A stretch of DNA of 64,000 bases from Oreocharis arfaki (lineage: Eukaryota; Chordata; Aves; Passeriformes; Paramythiidae): the NCBI GenBank assembly GCA_013398015.1, contig VZRR01013406.1, positions 124,412 to 188,411 of the forward strand, in the 5' to 3' direction. Below the pieces are notes generated by a model. That model did no database searches, had not been told where the DNA came from, and saw nothing but the letters and a program-made list of their open reading frames with translations. Made by a program: the position numbers and the translations under genes. Each line of letters begins with the position of its first letter. Position 1 is the stretch's first letter. This document shows, piece after piece, positions 25,461 to 36,297 of the stretch.

Positions 25461-26510
25461 TGTGCTGGTTTGAAAGTTAACCAGTGGGGGAAATGAACCC
25501 CACAAAAATACCTTGAGAGATATTTCAGGTCGGAGTCACAATTTGATAGAAAGATTACAATAAATGCAATGATACAGAAAAACTGGCTTAAACCCACAGA
25601 GCACAACCTGGCACCCTGGGTGCTCAGGGTGCTGGTTGCAGTCGGATTAAGCCGTGGTTGCAGTCCTGTTGAAGTGATGGTTGCAGTTTTGTTGAAAGCG
25701 GTGGTCCTGTGGAAGGTCTGGTTCTCCTCTGAGTCTGCTGAGTATTGGTGGTTGTAGTGGTCCAAGTCCCCAAACCTCAAGATTATATGTGCTCAGATTC
25801 AGGCAGGCATGCTCAGTACCTCCCCCCAGGTCAGGGAGTTTCACAGTGGAATGATATATTCCTCTGATTATCATAGGATATTTTTGGAGTCCTTGATGGT
25901 CGTTGCAGCTGCCTATCATGTGGATGCCATAGTGCTGTTGAGCCATTATAGCCCATAAGCAGAGATGACCCCCTCCGGATATTTCTTCTCCCTGCTCCCT
26001 GCTCAAGTAGAGACACAGGTTTAGTGATTCATGGATAACTGCAGGCTTTAAAGAAAACTCTTGACAAAAGATTACATACAGTTCATCGTATTAGGGCCAT
26101 GTGCAACGTCCTGGTCCTCCATGGCACCTGAATCCTAGCAGGCTACCATAATTTTGTTGATAGTCATACAACAGGACAGACAAAACTCTCTTATTTCCTA
26201 TCTATGCGTCCCATCCACCGTGGGTGAACTAGAGACACTAGAACTAGGACTAGAACTAGAACTACTCCCAGACTTTTGTTGTTCCCTAGATTTCTAAATG
26301 TTTTGGCAAGGATCTGGTGAGTGTCCTTTGCTGAGAAACCATCTAAAATAACAAGAGGAGCTCTCTGTAACTAGTCACATGCATTTGGCAGATGAAAATT
26401 CCCTGAGCTGTCATTCTCTTGAACGGCTCCAAGGTTCCATTTCAGGGAAAGGTAATTGGACTGTTCTGAGGTCAGTGTGGGAGTTGACCTAACATGTACA
26501 GACTGTGAAT
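25461..26510. mobile_element. Large ERVL-like LTR, right edge uncertain
   Basis: It starts at TGTGCTGGTTTGAAAG (25461) and matches in order several blocks I recognise from a long songbird LTR type, including GGTCGGAGTCACAATTTGA, GATTACAATAAATGCAATGA, GTCCAAGTCCCCAAA and ACAACAGGACAGACAAAACT (near 26168). Orientation is probably minus, because TGTGCTGG would then be the reverse complement of a U5 ending ...CCAGCACA, but I am not sure. Similarity may continue to about 26735. No matching target duplication was found. Open frames of up to 119 codons here are accidents within the LTR. Confidence 0.65.
25634..25702. repeat. Three tandem copies of a 22-23 bp unit inside the LTR
   Basis: The units begin GGTTGCAGTCGG, GGTTGCAGTCCT and GGTTGCAGTTTT at 25634, 25656 and 25679. 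Imperfect tandem repeats of this sort are common in retroviral U3 regions, where they can hold enhancer sites. No function can be assigned here. Confidence 0.75.
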
Positions 26511-27429
26511 ATCAAGGGGAACTGTTCATGGAGCCAGTTCTTGGTGTTATTTTATTTAGCAATGTTTTCAGCCGTAAATCATCTTTTGCTTACAGTAGAT
26601 CGTTCATTTCAACTGCGTCTTTTTGATAATATGTTAAACAGCCTGCTGTACCTTTTGCACATGTTCATTTTGGATTATGACTGTTGTACAAGACTACCAG
26701 AGAATGTCTTATACCAGAACTTAAAATATTAGCTTGGCATTTTGGCATTTCTGGTGTCACATTCTTTTAAGTGCATTCAGCTCTTTCTTATGTAAATGAG
26801 AGTTTTAAGAGTGCAAATTAGATGCAACATTACGTATATTTGTTGCTGAAATGGTCTGCATGTCACTACTGGAGTTGTAAATTTCTTGTTTTGAAGCAGA
26901 GATTTGTATTTTTTGCCTTCTAGATATGGTCCAAGAGGTGTATAATTGATTTGGTGTCTTGTCATAACAAATCTAGTTTTAGAATCACATTTTGAGGAAT
27001 CCCAAAAATATTCTAGAGCTTTTTGTTTCTCTACTACTTGTGATATCTCCACAAGATAAGTTGTTTATTATAGATGAGAATGCTTGCTCTTACGCACAAA
27101 ATTACTTGCCAATCTGAGACCACTGTGTTTACTTTTATAATGAAGGATTTTGTTGTGTATATTTACAGATATACTTAACAGATTTTTCACCTCTTTTGAT
27201 GATACTTTTTATAGGTATTTTTAAAGTTGCTTCTCTGGACACGAATTGTTTCTATTTTACACATCTGTGTTCTCTACAGTAATTTCAAAGGAACTCTTCA
27301 GAGCCTTTAAATATGCTGCACAACTTTGCCATGTCCCAGTTTGTGAACTCATTCCAGCTATCTTTGCTGATCCCAAATCAAAATTTTCTGTTTTTAGTGT
27401 GGAGCAAATGCTGTTTCTACTTTTATGTT
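26511..27429. other. Unique or LTR-derived sequence between two LTRs
   Basis: The first 220 bases may still belong to the preceding LTR. The rest is AT-rich and without recognisable content. Confidence 0.4.
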
Positions 27430-28560
27430 TGTATATTGGGTTTGCGTGGCAAGGATTTGGTAGGGGTGGAGTTACAGGCTTCTGTGAGAAGCTGCCAGAA
27501 GCTTCCCTCATGTCTAACAAAGCCAATGTCAGATAGCTCCAAGATGGACCCACCACGGCCCAAGGCTGAGACTGGCAGCACCTAATATATTTAAGAAGTG
27601 GAAGAAAACCTGTGGAACTGCAGCTGGAGAGAAGAGTAGGAGTATGTGAGAAAAAAAGCCCTGCAGGCACCAAGGTCAGTGAAGGATGATGGAGAGGAAG
27701 TGCTCCAGGTGCTAGAGCAGAAAATCCCCTGCAGCCTATGGAGAAGACTATAGTGTAGAAGGCTGTGTCCCTGCAGACCATTGAGGTTCATGGTCGAGAT
27801 ACACCTGCAGCCCGTGGAGGATCCCTTGCTAGAGCAGGTGGATCCCCACAGGAGGCTGTGACCTAGTGGGAAACCTGTGCTGGAGCAGATGCCTGTATGG
27901 GCATGTGGATATAAACAGGACATAAGGCTGGAGCAGGATTGCTGGCAGGACTCATGACACCATGGAGGTCTTATGCTGGAGCAGTGTGTTACTGAAGGGC
28001 TGCAACCCGGGGAAGGGATCCCACACTGAAGATGTTCATGAAGAACATGAGAAAGATTTATGAAGAGAACATCTTCCTCATGAAGAACATCACGAGAAAA
28101 ATTTATGTTGGAGAAGTTAGTAGAGAACCGTCTCCCGTTGGAGGGACACCAAGCAGGAACAACGGAAGAGTGTGAGGAGTCCTCCCCCTGAAGAAGAGGG
28201 AGTGGCAGAGACAGCATGTGATGAAATGACCACATCCTCCTGTGCCACAGTGGGGAAGGATGGAGAGAAAATTAGGAGTAAAATTGAGCCAGGTAAGAAG
28301 GGAGCAGTGAGGAAAACGTGTTTTTAAGATACAGCTTTTTTTTCTCATTACCTTAACTTGGTTTGATTGGCAGTAAGTTAAACTGATTTCCTCAGGCTGA
28401 GTCTGTTTTGCCTGTGATGATCCCTGGTGGGAGATCTCTCCCTGCCCTTATCTCAACCCATGAGACTTTTATTTTATTTTCTCTCCCCTGCCCAGGTGAA
28501 GAGGGGAGGAACAGAGCAGCTTTGGTGGGCACCTGGCACCCTGCGAGGGCCAACCCAACA
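27430..28560 (+). mobile_element. Large ERVL-like solo LTR, about 1.13 kb
   Basis: The element begins near TGTATATTGGGTTTGCG and ends ...GGCCAACCCAACA. The reverse complement of the end (TGTTGGGTT) mirrors the start (T.ATTGGGTT), as LTR ends do. Inside are blocks of a long avian LTR that I recognise: GTGGCAAGGATTTGG, CCAAGATGGACCCACCACGG, repeated CTGGAGCAG units, GAGTCCTCCCCCTGAAGAAG, and a U5 with GGTGGGCACCTGGCACCC. The copy at 60874-61957 is the same family reversed. It is old: CpGs are mostly lost and the polyadenylation region is altered. The 214-codon minus-strand frame at 27591-28235 is only the antisense of its repetitive GC-rich U3. No internal region is attached. Confidence 0.85.
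27805..28110 (+). repeat. Degenerate CTGGAGCAG repeats and an inverted repeat in the LTR
   Basis: Copies of (G)CT(G/A)GAGCAG followed by GTGACC- or ATGACACC-like text recur at spacings of 30-80 bp. Near the end GAAGATGTTC (28028-28037) is exactly complementary to GAACATCTTC (28067-28076), and TGAAGAACAT recurs. This is the internally repetitive U3 of the LTR and accounts for the long antisense frame. Confidence 0.65.
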
Positions 28561-30298
28561 TATCTTACCAAGAGTCTTTAATATCAACTTAATTATGGGT
28601 AGGAGTTTAGAGGCCAGAAATGTTGAGAATCACTCACTGAATTCCAATATACTTGCTTATGCCTTGCCAAGAGTTGAGACCAGACTAAACTGTCCTCAAA
28701 TAGAACAGTTGAGAGTTATCCAAATGGATGGCAGGAAAAAATTATTAGGAAAAAACAGGTCAGATTTCAGGGCTGTAAATAATTGATCTATAGATAGATT
28801 AAATAAAGAATTAATGAGAAATAATCTGATTTATATTCATCTGTATGAATGATCTTGTTCTAAATATTTCTGGTAGCGTCACACTCTTGTAGCTCCTCGT
28901 CCTCCTGGGGAATGTGGTAATCAAACATGAAATTCTTGTGATTGAGACTGTGGTTCCAGGAAGACAAATGATTATTCGAAGGGACAGGCAGCTAGCACAA
29001 TACGGTAGCTGTCTCTTAACAAAACCTCCCAATGCATCTCTCTCGGGTATATGACGTTATGACATATTCATCAGTTCCTGCAAATTCACAGTTCAGCTGT
29101 GTTTTATAAGGAGGTTATTGTCAGCCCAGACTGGTGGCAGACTTGCACTTTGAGAGAGAGCTGATAGCACGCATGGGTCTGGTCTGGAGGAGGCTGATGT
29201 CACCATGCATCTGTTCTGAGGCAGTCCCTGCTGGTATGGACTCAATGGTTAATCTCAGGAAAATTGTTTTCAACCTTGTGGGGCAGGAATAAACCAGGTA
29301 GCAAGAATAACAGTAAAGCAAGAAGAGCTTGTAAGCTCCTCTCCAGTCTTTGCTTGCTTTTCCATCTGTGTTGCCACCCTGCGTTCTGAACCGACTGTGT
29401 CTTTGACTAAGCAGCTCTGTATGCCCTGTTGGTGTTCCTCCACTTACACTGTACTAGAGATGTGGCTCATTCCTAGTGCCCTAGGGTCCTTCTACAGCTA
29501 CGAGTATAAGATAATCATGAAATAAGCCAACCTCCTCAAATAAATTATTCTTTTTCTAGACACTGTTTGAACTAAATCCAAAATAAGGGATAAGCATGCC
29601 TGTGGCTGACATGTTTACACCAGTGGTCAGGCACCATTTTCACCCAGGAGGCTTTGTTCCACCAACACCTTTTCAGTGGCATCATTCAATCCAGCTAAAT
29701 GGGGACAGGCTTGGTATTGCTAACATAATGCTGAGGCTCCACATACTGTATCAGCATGGGATTCATTAGAAGAGAAAGGTACTTGCTGTTGAAACTGTTG
29801 GAGCATAGATGCCTAAAATCTGGTGCTGAATCAGTTTTGATGATCACAGTAATAGTCAGTGATGTTGGGCACAGAATTAACTCTTTCAATTTTTTCTTCT
29901 CTTGTGGTCTCAGCTTGGGTTGAAGTACAGTCTTTCTGATATGACTTACTAACCTATTAGCACCTTCATGTTTTCTAAAAATGTGAAACCAGGTTGCAAG
30001 TAAAATGTTCCTCTAAAACCTCAGCATTTCAGAACCAGTGGTTTATCTTCTTCCTCATTACAAGAATAACAGGTACAGGGCTCTGTGTCAGATTGTATTC
30101 CTTGAAAGTTCAGGAGTTCCTTGAAAGATTAGACAGTCTATCTTCTTTAGGGTTCCGCTGGGACACTGCGTTTTCATCTGCTCCTGAAGCTCACCACCTA
30201 TTCATTTCCATCATGATTTCCTCCTTTTGCCTTAAAAAGTTTCTGAAAATGTGCCATTCTTGGCAAGTCTTTATAATATCCTTCCCTGAAATGACACT
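28561..30298. other. Unique sequence, no gene seen
   Basis: No element is recognised. A plus-strand frame of 139 codons (29994-30413) overlaps the next entry on the opposite strand and has no domain. Its length is not surprising by chance. Confidence 0.45.
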
Positions 30299-30784
30299 CT
30301 ATGTTCCTTCGATATATTCCATACACCTTCTCCAGAGGAAGCTGGCTGTATATAGGTCCTGTTTTAGCAGGGAAGCTAGTGTACTTTTACGCTTTCTTTT
30401 ATACAGCTGCTGACATTTCATATGTGTCTCTGTGGGTTTAATTGCTCCTTCCATTTGGCCCTGAAAAAAGTAGCTGGCCCAGCCATTGGATTTAATGATG
30501 TCTGTGATTGCTTGTGGATAAAACCTCTCTTGGTGGTCGTCATTAGCACTATCAGCGTGAGAGGGTGTCATCTCCCATGTAGGTGTCGGTGTGGCTTACA
30601 GCAATCCAGAATGGCTGAGTTCTGAACCCATGATGCCGTCGTGCTCGGTGGGACCAGATTTCACAGCAAGAGCCTTGAAATTGTCTAGCAACATTAATTT
30701 ATTCAAATTCTCATCTCCACTTTCATCTACTCTGCAAATTTTAATTCTTAGCTGGAAATAATACTGATCAGCAAATTTTAGCAA
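30299..30784 (-). other. Coding-like minus-strand frame with in-frame stop, possible pseudogene
   Basis: On the minus strand one frame runs from about 30784 to 30299 with a single internal TAA at about 30596-30598, giving pieces of about 62 and 99 codons; the next stop is TAG. The same frame continues with pieces of roughly 35, 26 and 26 codons. Residue composition is protein-like, with charged and polar stretches such as VDESGDENLNKLMLLDNF and NDDHQERFYPQAITDI. Upstream the frame is closed by several stops just past a GATCAG sequence. I recognise no family. It may be a decayed exon or retrocopy, or chance. Confidence 0.28.
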
Positions 30785-33700
30785 ATTTTATATTTAGCTG
30801 AGATTGTCCACTATGATGCTGGATTTCACATCTTTGCTGTGTGCTCAGTGGAGACAATAACATGGACCGCAGAATTTGTAATGATGCTTAAAAATCAGCT
30901 TAGAATTTTATTTGTAATGGCACTACCAAAAATGAAAGAGCTTGTAACTCATTAGTTTTCACTTCATAAGGTCTCAGGTGTTGTGGTGTTTCCCACAGAG
31001 ACAGAAGTCAAGTCCGGTTCCTCCTATACCTTGGCTACAAGTTGGTCACTGGCTGTGAGTTTGCCTCTGCTTTCTGGCTGTGTGAAATGGTGAAAGGAAC
31101 ATATACAATGCTCTGCTTTACCTCTTGGGGGAAAGCTGAAGGTAGTAGGCAGCTGTCCCAGCAGAGCTAAAGACAAAGCCCAAGTTAGCTTCCTGGCTAC
31201 AGAGAAATGAAAGCTTCCAAAGAAACAAAATTAAATTAAAGTAGATTAAATGAAACTACTCCAGGACTCTCATTGCTTTTTAGCTAAGGAATTCTGATCT
31301 CTAGTAAATAGCATGGGAGACGTTTAAACTTTCTACAAGATCAGGGAAGACTCCTACTATTCACTTGGATCATGTTTTTTGTTATATGCTGGACCACTAA
31401 TCCTCTCTGTGGTCACAAACCTATTTCCTGAAATTCCACTATTCTAAGCATTACTTTAAATAGAATAGTCATTTAGAAACATATTTAATTTGAGCTAGCT
31501 CTACTTTTGTGTCTTTCACATGACTTTTGTACTTGCTGGTGCTACTATAGTCTAGGGAAAATCTGAACTTTTTTCTTCCAACTGAAATTCTGACAATGGG
31601 CCTAATCTTACTTATAATTTAATTGCTATCACAGTCCTTGCTTACAGGGAAAATTTTACTTTTGGCTACTCAATATCCTTGCTCTTTTGTAGTTTTTAAA
31701 TTGCTGTTCTTTTGTGTTGTGTTAGATATGTGTGGTTCTGATTGGGTGGTATATTTACCAGTAATAGCACATTTATTGTTCCATGGAGCATTTACAATTG
31801 TATTTCTTTCAAAAGAAACACTCCTTCTATTTTTCTGAAATCCTTATATTGTCTGACAATTTCCATGCAGTTGATTCTGAATGGCAGGAACAATAGCAGT
31901 GCATGCTTCATAATTTTTAGCTGAAACAAAATCATAGTGGCTGAGAAAAGTAATGAAATTCATTCCTTCCATGGTCATTTCTGAATATTCTCAATTTCCC
32001 TGTGAGGACATAATTCTTCCTTTGAATATTAATACCCATTTGATTCTGCCATGAAGTTTCGGATTCAGATCCCTGAAGTAAGTTGTTAAACCAGCTATAG
32101 AAAACCCTATGAAGGAGTACTGGAAGTAAACTTGAGGCAGCAAAAATGTTTCCCTACCTGCTTTTTTCCCCACATTGTTCGAATGTTTGGAGAAAATAAT
32201 TGATCCTTACTCTTGGGCATCAAGAACCTTGTCAGTCCCTGACATTTCTGCATCTCTGTCTCTTCTCACAGGTGCAGCACCAATGCTTCTCACGGGATTC
32301 TGTGAAGGAAGCGGTGCTGTCAGGGAATTAACACAACTGTTTATAAGCTCCATAACCACTCTGCATGCCAATCTTAATGAAGATTTAGCAAATACTACAG
32401 GGATCACTTGATGGATTATTGTGCTAAGTAGTAAACAGCATTTGACATGATTTCAAACAAAAAAAAGGTAGACCTTTTTCTATTCCCATTACAGCTACAA
32501 ATTTGCCCTGGTAACCCTAATCACCTCCACAGATTAACGTTTCTTCACCAGAGCTGTCCCCAGACTAGATCTACTATCCAGGCAGATTATCTGCCAAGCC
32601 AGCTTTTGTACTATCTCTTGCTGATGTTGGTGACATGGCTATGGAGCACAGCTACCATGCCTGCATTATTTGGAAGAATTCATACTGTCAGTCTTTTCAC
32701 ATAATGGTTTTTAAAAAATAAAATAATTTTAAAATTACTTTTAATATTTTAATTTTTTTTTAGTTATTTATTTCTTAGAGCCTTAATCCTTTGAGATTTT
32801 AATACCCACTGTACAGTTACCACCCACTGTACATTGAGTAGTGTATGGCAGTATCTGCTGATGTGATACAGCTTTTTAATCACTGTTGTAACCACTCCAT
32901 GCCTTGGTGTATATATATTTTCCTGTTGATTTTTCGTAATGGGTTAATTCTCATAGAGAGAAATTGTCATGGCAATGAAATTCTTTCTCAGTGGGAATTT
33001 TGAAAAAAAGGAATAGAAGAGAATCTGAGTCCAAGTGAAGGGTGCGGGAAAACATCGAGAGATGTAAAATCTTCATGCTTCTTTATTAGATATTTTAGAA
33101 TAGTGCTTTAAAATACAAAAGGTTTCTTGCACGTGCAGTTTAAAGGAAATTTTTTTCTTTGTTCATTTTATTTTGTTTGGTTCACAGAGACCATCTTGAA
33201 ACTTCTGTCTCTTGAACTGCTAAGAATTCAAACTGAAAATTCTGACCCTTGTATTAAGAAGAGATTCCTTCACATCCTTATCTAATCTGCTTTAATTTCA
33301 CATGATGCCTGTTGCCAAGAAAATGTATCTTTCTTGTCTACAAATAACAAAATACAAAACCAGCTATTAAATCTATATAGAGAGCTAGTTATGCATGTGC
33401 ATATTAAAAAAAAGTCCAACTTTACCAAATCAAGAACTTTGGTGTTCTCTGTGTATGATCTTTAAAATTAAGTATATGATCAAATTTATTTTACCTGCAT
33501 CTTTTGCAGAATGTCCAACAGTTCTTATTGAATTAGTTTCAAACAAAATAAAGTTAAATGCTATAGTTTTTGATGACTCATAGAACATAGTGTTTAGGTC
33601 ATAAAGCATTCTAGGTATGACAAAATAATATTTTAAGGCTGTAGTATTATGTGCTTGTCTTGATCTCTTTTTAGGTTGGTAACATTGTTGTGATATTTTC

Positions 33701-34896
33701 TGTCAATATTGGTGCAATTGCATTTGTTGATCTTATCTGACATGAGAATGATAGTAATATATCCCAATATGGTTAACTCGTAATCTCACCACTCTGATCA
33801 GAGTCTGTTTCACTTTTTGATCTCAGACAATCTTTCTGAAACATTTATCACAAAACCACTTTTTTCTTGAGTGGTATTTCCACCTTTTCTCTGGCACAAA
33901 CTAATGTGTATATTACATGCTTGTCTATTCCTAAATATTATTAATAGCTGTTTATCAACAGCTAAAAGCTGCATGCTGAGCCATAAATAAAATCCTGGCA
34001 CACTGTTATTGCTATAAAGAAATAAGCAGCTGGGAGTCATAAACTAAATGCTTTTGAAGAAAAATAACTGCTTACTAGTTTGCTATATATTGCTACAAGA
34101 TGCTCTGCATAGCTTTATTTATTTGAAGATAAATGCTTCATTCTGAGAAGCTCTAGGATTCTGTAGATACAAATGATCTGTCTATCTGGAAAGTTATTTC
34201 TAGTTGCTACTTCACATTATTTTCTAGTAGACAGTTTTGTGGCAGCTAGGACTGATGCGTCCTTGGATGCTCAGTGATTTGGGGGTAAAATCTCTCCTTA
34301 TTACTTCAGTTGACAGAATGAAGTCTGACACTTCATAAAAGTGTGATGTTTCCTATGAGAAAAAGAGTGAAGTAATGCAAGAGATGGAAAAGGGCTAAGG
34401 CTTATGTCTTATCTCCCTTTCTGGCAGGCAAGAGTAACACTCTGGGCAGGTGCAAGGTGAGAAAGAAAGCCTCAGCTGTGTTCCACCCAGAACTGTGAAA
34501 TAATCTATTTCCTTTTTCCAGGAAAATGGAGAAAAGATTTGTCCCTCTCGGAGCTACCATTCTCTTTGGTATCTTCTTGTAGACATTTTATTTTTCTGCT
34601 TGGACAGCCTAATAGAAAACAGGCAGCACCATATGAAGTGCTACCTACAGTTAACTCGGTGTTTAGTTCTCAAGTAGATATTTATTCTGGTTTCGTGATT
34701 GATTTACTAGTGTCTTAATAAGAATGCAGGACAAGGAGGCTTTCTTGTACTTCTCTTCTGTGTGGCAGCTGCTCAAGATTATTATTTTCAACAAATTAAA
34801 TGTGCAGCATGAGAAATCCCCCTTTAGAGGGTGTGTCTACAAACCTGAGAAACTATGCAGTAGTTTCTCTTACTTCCAAATACGCTTTCAGAGATT
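30785..34896. other. AT-rich unique sequence, no gene seen
   Basis: A short duplicated GCAAATTTTA borders the left side (about 30771-30790). CCCACTGTAC occurs twice near 32807-32832. Otherwise I see nothing that I can support. Confidence 0.5.
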
Positions 34897-34901
34897 AAAT
34901 C

Positions 34902-35339
34902 TGATGCCTTGAAGTGGCTACCTGAAAACAGAGGCTAGACAAGAATAGGAGAATAAAAGTCGGTATTTTTTTGAAGGGCCTTCAAAGTTACTCCCTGGGC
35001 AGTCAAAAGGCTACACCCAAGCTGGACCCTGGGTCATGGGCTCTTCACACATTGATAAGTTTGGTTCATTTGCGTATCAGGGTTAATTCTCCAATTATAA
35101 CTTCAGTTAATGATGTAATTACCCCAAGTTTGCCCCTCCTCTTCAGAGGCTTTTAGTTTACACATTTTGGGGCCTGGGACAATCGAGGTCTCCTTGGAGA
35201 GCAAACCTAGAGAGGCTTTGTCGTGTCTAATCAGCATGAGAGAACAGTAGTTAACAGGCCACATGAAACTTCACAGTTACACACTAGGCAGTAAAGGACT
35301 TGAAAAACATAGAAATTAAAATCTAAGACACGAAATCTA
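34902..35339 (-). mobile_element. Endogenous retrovirus LTR, probably with adjoining polypurine tract
   Basis: The sequence matches an ERV LTR type I recognise, with GGTCTCCTTGGAGAGC, GAGAGGCTTTGTCGTGTC and AGGCAGTAAAGGACTTG on the plus strand. It shares its U5/poly(A)-site block with the LTR at 52433-52925: both begin TG(A/T)TGCCTT on the plus strand and, about 60 bp inside, both carry CGGTATTT.TTT.AAGG. The minus-strand 5' end reads TAGATTTCGTG, probably a mutated TG start. Directly upstream on the minus strand is GGGAAAAACAGGGGG (35340-35354), which resembles a retroviral polypurine tract. This may therefore be a 3' LTR with a scrap of internal region rather than a solo LTR. Confidence 0.65.
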
Positions 35340-35354
35340 CCCCCTGTTTTTCCC
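35340..35354 (-). promoter_or_regulatory. Polypurine-tract-like sequence beside LTR
   Basis: GGGAAAAACAGGGGG on the minus strand directly abuts the U3 start of the neighbouring LTR. In retroviruses this tract primes plus-strand DNA synthesis and always borders the 3' LTR. Position and composition fit, but a 15-base purine-rich run can also occur by chance. Confidence 0.4.
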
Positions 35355-35425
35355 AGAAGCACCATTTCTTTGTTAGTAACCTTTTCACTACTTGGAATAT
35401 TCAACGTTTCCTCACTGGAGTCCTA

Positions 35426-35572
35426 ATCATAGAATTATAGAATAGTTAAATTGCCACAAACAGGAACACCTTTCACTAGACCAGGTTTCCCAAAGCCCCA
35501 TCCAACCTGGTCTTAACTACCATAGACGGGGTGTCTACATCATCTCTAGGCAATGACAGCTCTACCATGCTC
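35426..35572 (-). mobile_element. Short CR1 3' end fragment
   Basis: The plus strand starts ATCATAGAATTATAGAATAG, the reverse of a CR1 3' tail, followed by CCCCATCCAACCTGGTCTT and ACTAGACCAGGTTTCC, the conserved 3' untranslated block. The copy is truncated after about 150 bp, as is usual for CR1. It is diverged and inactive. Confidence 0.85.
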
Positions 35573-35987
35573 TGTTCAGGGTGGCTTCTGGCCTGAGCTC
35601 AGTGGATTGCTTGCTTTGAAGCAAACAACAGTGATCTTGAGCTGTTGGGTGGTATTTTGGCTCCAGAAAACATTACCCTCAAGGCTACTTCACACTTCTA
35701 CTTAGAAGAATTGTCTGCTTAGGTCAAAACTCAGAAAATTAAAATAGACCAACATATATCTTGGATTTTCACAGCTGGGTATGTAAGTGAATATGGAAAA
35801 AACATTTTAATAAAGGGTTTGTGTGATTTATTTTCTTAAGTTTCTAGGAAGCCCTCGGCCTCAAGTTCAGATCAGATCTTAAACCATAAAGCATAGCCAA
35901 AATATATTTCTATTCCCTTTCATTTGAATTTTAAATAATTGCTTTTTAAACAAACTTATTCAGAACTCCTGACCCTCCAAAAAGATG

Positions 35988-36034
35988 CTCCCATCTTGTA
36001 TAACACTTGTATTCACTCCCATCTTGTATAACAC
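35988..36034. repeat. Two direct copies of a 19-bp sequence, 28 bp apart
   Basis: CTCCCATCTTGTATAACAC occurs at 35988-36006 and again, without mismatch, at 36016-36034. Perfect identity in otherwise ordinary DNA suggests a recent local duplication. Confidence 0.85.
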
Positions 36035-36272
36035 ATACCAGTTATCACTGCACCCCTAACAAGCCTTTCCACGAGCCATGGCCAGCCGTCCACGTTAGTA
36101 CCCTTTGGCATGTTTGGCACCACCTGCCCTGGTCTCACATGTTGCCCTGTGGCAGTAACAGGCCATCAGGTTCAAACTGAGTTTGCACAGCCTTGGGTCT
36201 GAAGGTTGCCAGGTCTGCTCTGGCTGAACTTTCCACTGAAGGTTCAGCAGCTTTTTTTGTTTTGGGGTTTTC

Positions 36273-36297
36273 TGTTTGTTTGTTTGTTTGTTTGTTT
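36273..36297. repeat. (GTTT)n microsatellite
   Basis: About six tandem GTTT units follow a T-rich and G-rich lead-in. It is simple-sequence DNA. Confidence 0.9.

Noticed and set aside
27257..27781. 174-codon minus-strand frame
   Set aside because: Its N-terminal two thirds lie inside the LTR starting at 27430. No domain, and the rest is chance extension into the flank.
27591..28235. 214-codon minus-strand open frame, the longest in the window
   Set aside because: It is antisense to the repetitive, GC-rich part of an ERVL-like LTR. The Ser/Leu/His-rich product reflects the LTR repeats.
29994..30413. 139-codon plus-strand frame
   Set aside because: Length is within chance expectation for this window, and it overlaps a more protein-like minus-strand frame.
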